Of a stretch of 7,413 bases of DNA, positions 4,507 to 7,413 are shown piece after piece. The DNA lies in the NCBI GenBank assembly GCA_001797815.1, contig MGQK01000021.1:50351-57763 (forward strand). Reading direction: 5' to 3'. The DNA is from Deltaproteobacteria bacterium RBG_13_61_14. GTDB lineage: Bacteria > RBG-13-61-14. Made by a program: the position numbers and the translations under genes. The notes under the pieces were generated by a model. That model was not told the DNA's origin, did not search any database, and was given only the letters and a program-made list of their open reading frames with translations. Numbering within the stretch: position 1 is the first letter of the stretch; every line of letters starts with the position of its first letter.

Positions 4507-6558
4507 ATGGGAATTGTCACCACAATTCCCGAAAAATGTCGGCGTTGTTACACCTGCATTCGGGAATGCCCGGCCAAGGCGATCAAGGTGGAACAGGGCC
4601 AGGCCACGGTGATCGAGGAACGGTGCATCGCCTGCGGTAATTGCCTTAAAGTCTGCGCCCAACAAGCCAAGCAAATCAAAGACAGCACGCCGGAAGTGAA
4701 GCAGATGCTTCAGGCGAAGGAGAGGGTTTTTGCCTGCCTGGCGCCTTCGTTTCCGGCTGCCTTTGTGGCGCAAAGTCCCTGGAAAATCATCAGCGCCCTG
4801 CGCCAACTGGGTTTCGAGGAAGTATGGAATGTGTCGTTCGGGGCGGAGCTGATCAGCCGGGAATATGCCCGGCTGTTTCCGGGAATGAAAGACAAGGGGA
4901 AATTCATGATCGCTTCCCCTTGCCCGGCCATTGTTTCCTTTGTCGAACGCTATCTTCCCTCGCTGGTGGATGCGCTGGCTCCGATTGTTTCGCCCATGAT
5001 CGCCACCGCGCGCGCGATTCATCACCGCCACGGGCCCGAGGTGCGCGTGGTCTTTATTGGTCCGTGCACGGCCAAGAAGGCGGAAATTCTCGAGTCGTCG
5101 GTGGCGGGGGAGGTGACCAGCGTGGTGACCTATAGCGGCCTGGCGAAGATGTTGGAGGAAGCCCGAATTCAGCCCGCCGAATTGCCGGCGAGTCGGTTCG
5201 ACGGCCCTTCGGTTTACTCGGGTCAGGCCTTCCCGATCCCGGGGGGTCTGCTGCGGACCGCGGGACTCAGCGCGGACATTCTCAACAATGATATTATCTC
5301 CACCGAGGGCAAGGACCGGGTGCTCAGCGTGCTCAATGAACTGGCCCGAGGCCACCGCCAGGCGCTTTTAGTGGACGCGCTCTTTTGCGAAGGGTGCATC
5401 AGCGGACCGGTGATGCAAAACGATCTGAGCGTGTTCGCGCGCAAGCAGATCGTGATTAATTTCATCAATGAGCTGAAAGAGCAGGCGGATTTAGGCGCGA
5501 GGGACCGGACCGGGGAAGAGTTCCAAGACCTGGATTTGAGCCGGTCGTTCACCAGCCGACCGATTGTGCTGGCCCAGCCTCCGGAGGAAGACATCAACCG
5601 GGTGCTCGGGTCCATGAAAAAATACCAGGCCGAAGACCAGCTCAACTGCGGGGCCTGCGGCTACCCCACCTGCCGGGAGAAGGCGATCGCGGTCTGCCAG
5701 GGGCTGGCCGAGGCCGAGATGTGCCTGCCCTACCTGGTGGGGGAGTTGGAGTTGACTTGCCAGGAATTGAAAAAATCCAATGAGGATTTGGCCTCGACCC
5801 AGGAGCGGCTGGTGCACACGGAACGCCTGGCTTCCCTGGGTCAGCTTTCCGCGGGGGTGGCCCACGAAATTAACAACCCGCTCGGGACCATCCTCCTCTA
5901 TTCCCATGTGCTGCTCAAACAACTCCAGAGCGACGATCCCACCCAAGAAAAAAACCTCCGCATGATCGTGAGCGAGGCCACGCGCTGCAAAAACATCGTC
6001 CGCGGCCTCCTGGACTTTGCCCGCCAGTCCCGGGTCTCCAAGGCTCCGACCAACCTGGCCGAATTATTGAAAGAGGTGGTTCTGATCCAGAGCCCCGCCG
6101 CCGAGTCGGCGAACGTCCGCTTGTCCAACGAGGTGTCCCCGGACTTGCCCACGATCATGATTGACAGCACCCAGATCAAGCAGATGCTCATCAATCTGGT
6201 GCAAAACAGCGTTGACGCCATCAGCGGCGCCGGGGAGGTCAAGATTTGCGCCCACCCCTGCCAAGGGAGCGAGGCCGTGGAAATCACGGTAGCGGACAAC
6301 GGGTGCGGGATTTCCAAGGAGAACCTCTCGAAACTTTTTACGCCCTTTTTTACCACGAAGAAGATGGGAAAGGGGACGGGACTGGGCCTGGCCATCGCCT
6401 ATGGCGTGGTGAAAATGCATTCCGGTGATATTTCCGTCCAGAGCGAGGAGGGCCAGGGGACGACGGTGCTGATCAAGCTTCCCCGGGGACGAGAAGAGAA
6501 TTTCAACTCCCGGGAAATTCTCGCTAACTCCCCGCCTTCGGGAGAGAGGGTTTCTTGA
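4507..6558 (+). CDS. [FeFe]-hydrogenase-like sensor histidine kinase (group C1-like)
   Basis: This 683-residue soluble protein joins a hydrogenase-type sensor to a kinase. Residues 11-50 carry two [4Fe-4S] ferredoxin motifs (C11/14/17/21 and C40/43/46/50). About 65-350 is the [FeFe]-hydrogenase H-domain: SPCPAIV (C139), GPCTAKKAE (C187, K190) and FCEGCISGP (C294, C297). Residues 381-406 form a Fes [4Fe-4S] domain (C381, C384, C389, C406). A coiled coil leads to HisKA (AHEINNPLG, H453) and HATPase_c (N567, DNGCG at 597-601, GKGTGLGLA at about 621-629). There is no membrane segment or PAS domain. It probably senses H2 or redox state in the cytoplasm and phosphorylates the receivers encoded next. 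Pro replaces the proton-transfer Cys, so high hydrogenase turnover is unlikely. The start is set by a strong ribosome site. The last 20 or so residues look like a non-conserved tail encoded by hairpin DNA. Confidence 0.92.
   Translation: MGIVTTIPEKCRRCYTCIRECPAKAIKVEQGQATVIEERCIACGNCLKVCAQQAKQIKDSTPEVKQMLQAKERVFACLAPSFPAAFVAQSPWKIISALRQLGFEEVWNVSFGAELISREYARLFPGMKDKGKFMIASPCPAIVSFVERYLPSLVDALAPIVSPMIATARAIHHRHGPEVRVVFIGPCTAKKAEILESSVAGEVTSVVTYSGLAKMLEEARIQPAELPASRFDGPSVYSGQAFPIPGGLLRTAGLSADILNNDIISTEGKDRVLSVLNELARGHRQALLVDALFCEGCISGPVMQNDLSVFARKQIVINFINELKEQADLGARDRTGEEFQDLDLSRSFTSRPIVLAQPPEEDINRVLGSMKKYQAEDQLNCGACGYPTCREKAIAVCQGLAEAEMCLPYLVGELELTCQELKKSNEDLASTQERLVHTERLASLGQLSAGVAHEINNPLGTILLYSHVLLKQLQSDDPTQEKNLRMIVSEATRCKNIVRGLLDFARQSRVSKAPTNLAELLKEVVLIQSPAAESANVRLSNEVSPDLPTIMIDSTQIKQMLINLVQNSVDAISGAGEVKICAHPCQGSEAVEITVADNGCGISKENLSKLFTPFFTTKKMGKGTGLGLAIAYGVVKMHSGDISVQSEEGQGTTVLIKLPRGREENFNSREILANSPPSGERVS
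4509..4530 (+). promoter_or_regulatory. Perfect 9-4-9 inverted repeat on the kinase start codon
   Basis: GGGAATTGT, the spacer CACC and ACAATTCCC form a perfect dyad beginning at the G of the ATG and covering codons 1-8. It could be an operator about 98 bases after the predicted transcription start, or an RNA hairpin that limits initiation next to a strong ribosome site. It may also be chance, since the codons fit an ordinary ferredoxin N terminus. Confidence 0.4.
6496..6544 (+). repeat. Two consecutive stem-loops in the last codons of the kinase
   Basis: GAGAATTTC-N9-GAAATTCTC (6496-6522) is a perfect 9-bp stem. It is followed by CTCCCCG-CCTT-CGGGAG (6528-6544), a 6-bp stem with one bulged C, then GAGGGTTTCTTGA. 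They encode the tail after the conserved kinase end (TTVLIKLPRG). The second stem resembles the CTCCCC...GGGAGAGGG palindromic repeats common in bacterial intergenic DNA, so the gene may have been extended by such an element. The hairpins could also moderate transcription into the receivers. Confidence 0.4.
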
Positions 6559-6589
6559 TCGCCGCCCGCCGCGGCAAGAGGATTCAGTC

Positions 6590-7012
6590 ATGGCCGAAGC
6601 AGCGACCTTGATCATGGTAGTGGATGATGATTTCGACGCCCTCGAAATTATCCGGCACATCCTCGAAGCCCGGGGCTATCGGACCCGTTGCTTTCTGGAT
6701 CCGATGGAGGCCTTGCAACAGATGGCCGCCGAAAAACCGCGCCTGGTGGTCACCGATTTGATGATGAAAGCCCTGGACACCGGCTTCTCCTTTTCCCGCC
6801 AGATCAAGTTCGACCCCCGCTACCGGGAGATTCCGATTATCCTGATCACCGCGGCCTTAAGCATGCGGGGGCTGGACCTCCAACCCCGGACGCCCAAGGA
6901 TTTGGAGAGGATGGGGATTGACGCCTTTTTTGATAAACCGGTGGTCGCGGGGGAGCTGGTGGCGAAGGTGGAGGAACTGCTCCATCGGCGCGGGAAGGAA
7001 CCGGAGCGATGA
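6590..7012 (+). CDS. Stand-alone receiver-domain response regulator
   Basis: This 140-residue single-domain protein probably accepts phosphate from the kinase 31 bases upstream. The acidic pocket is D12/D13 in MVVDDDF, the phosphoacceptor is D56 in VVTDLMM, and the switch and lysine residues are T87 (LITAA) and K116 (FFDKPV). There is no output domain. The stretch between T87 and K116 is 29 residues, against 22 in the receiver encoded next, because of an added RGLDLQPRTPKDLE segment in the alpha4 region that signals to partners. AAGAGGA sits 7 bases before the ATG as ribosome site. The stop overlaps the next start (ATGA). It may act as a phosphate shuttle or a protein-binding switch; the partner is unknown. 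Confidence 0.9.
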   Translation: MAEAATLIMVVDDDFDALEIIRHILEARGYRTRCFLDPMEALQQMAAEKPRLVVTDLMMKALDTGFSFSRQIKFDPRYREIPIILITAALSMRGLDLQPRTPKDLERMGIDAFFDKPVVAGELVAKVEELLHRRGKEPER

Positions 7013-7413
7013 ACCCGGAAACCCTCCGGATCTTGGTCGTGGATGACGAGGCCGGGATCCGCGAAGGCTGCCGTCAGATCTTGACCATGGAAGGCTACGA
7101 AGTGGACGTGGCCGAGGACGGGCGGGCCGGTCTGAAAGTGTTCGAGGAGCGGAAAAATTACGCGGTGGCCTTGATTGATCTGAAGATGCCGGGGATGAGC
7201 GGACTGGAACTGATTGAACAGATCCGGGCTCGGGATGAAGACCTGGTCATGTTTGTGATCACCGCCTACGCGACCTTTGAGACCGCGGTGGAAGCTACCA
7301 AGAAAGGGGCGTATGGCTACATTCCCAAGCCCTTTACTCCGGACGAACTGCTCTTGCCGATCAAACGCGGCTTGGAAGCCCGCGCCCTGTCCTTGGAGGC
7401 CAAGCGGCTGCGG
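7009..7413 (+). CDS. Second response regulator, receiver domain only in window, 3' end missing
   Basis: The ATG at 7009 overlaps the previous stop as ATGA, so the genes are probably translationally coupled. The 135 visible codons begin MNPETLRILVVDDEAGIREG and form one receiver domain: D12/D13, phosphoacceptor D57 in ALIDLKMPGM, T85 in VITAYAT, and K107 with Y104 in GYIPKPF. The frame then continues into a charged helix (RGLEARALSLEAKRLR) and is still open at the last base, so an output domain lies outside. The receiver resembles those of NtrC-type sigma-54 activators and of receiver-kinase hybrids. The LSLEAKRLR linker leans slightly towards a receiver-PAS-kinase hybrid, but this cannot be settled here. 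Its position after the hydrogenase-like kinase makes it the likely downstream arm of the relay. Confidence 0.85.
   Translation, partial: MNPETLRILVVDDEAGIREGCRQILTMEGYEVDVAEDGRAGLKVFEERKNYAVALIDLKMPGMSGLELIEQIRARDEDLVMFVITAYATFETAVEATKKGAYGYIPKPFTPDELLLPIKRGLEARALSLEAKRLR

Noticed and set aside
4462-5355. 297-codon - strand frame opposite the sensor kinase
   Set aside because: Its protein is rich in Arg and His with no domain, as expected for the shadow of a GC-rich gene; the + strand frame has clear Fe-S and H-domain motifs.
1-7413. CRISPR array, tRNA or rRNA genes
   Set aside because: No regularly spaced repeats and no tRNA- or rRNA-like conserved segments were seen on either strand.

Overview
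The window looks like chromosomal DNA from an anaerobic or facultatively anaerobic, GC-rich bacterium, probably an uncultivated or deltaproteobacterium-like lineage. The lineage call is inference only. It rests on an iron-iron hydrogenase-type sensor kinase, a large secreted-type protein with calcium-binding Asp repeats, and an IS1634-type insertion sequence. All genes read on the + strand.

Layout: (1) 1-2031 is the 3' part of a large, probably extracellular protein: beta-propeller-like repeats, five thrombospondin type 3 / calcium-binding Asp-rich repeats, a degenerate dockerin-like segment and a C-terminal beta-rich domain. (2) 2032-2510 has no supported gene. It holds several stem-loops, including a perfect 28-bp palindrome followed by four Ts that is a likely terminator. 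(3) 2511-4368 is a complete insertion sequence with 18-bp terminal inverted repeats (17/18 matching). It encodes a 532-residue DDE transposase whose promoter places the transcription start on the A of the start codon, so the mRNA is predicted to be leaderless. (4) 4369-4506 carries a good sigma-70-type promoter, a roughly 96-nt leader and a strong ribosome binding site. (5) 4507-7413+ is a signalling operon: a soluble histidine kinase fused to two ferredoxin clusters, an [FeFe]-hydrogenase-like H-domain and an Fe-S 'Fes' domain; then a stand-alone receiver protein; then a second receiver protein that overlaps it by ATGA and runs off the window.

Most interesting system: the operon looks like a hydrogen- or redox-sensing phosphorelay of the histidine-kinase-linked [FeFe]-hydrogenase type (group C1-like). 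The H-domain keeps the four expected cluster cysteines. It has Pro in place of the proton-transfer Cys and a CxxC in place of the usual CxxxC in the third motif, which fits a sensor rather than a catalyst. The two consecutive receivers suggest a branched relay. A perfect 9-4-9 inverted repeat begins at the G of the kinase start codon, and a second 9-bp dyad lies in its last codons; both may be regulatory. The insertion sequence ends only 7 bp before the -35 element of this operon, so it has separated the promoter from any upstream control sites.
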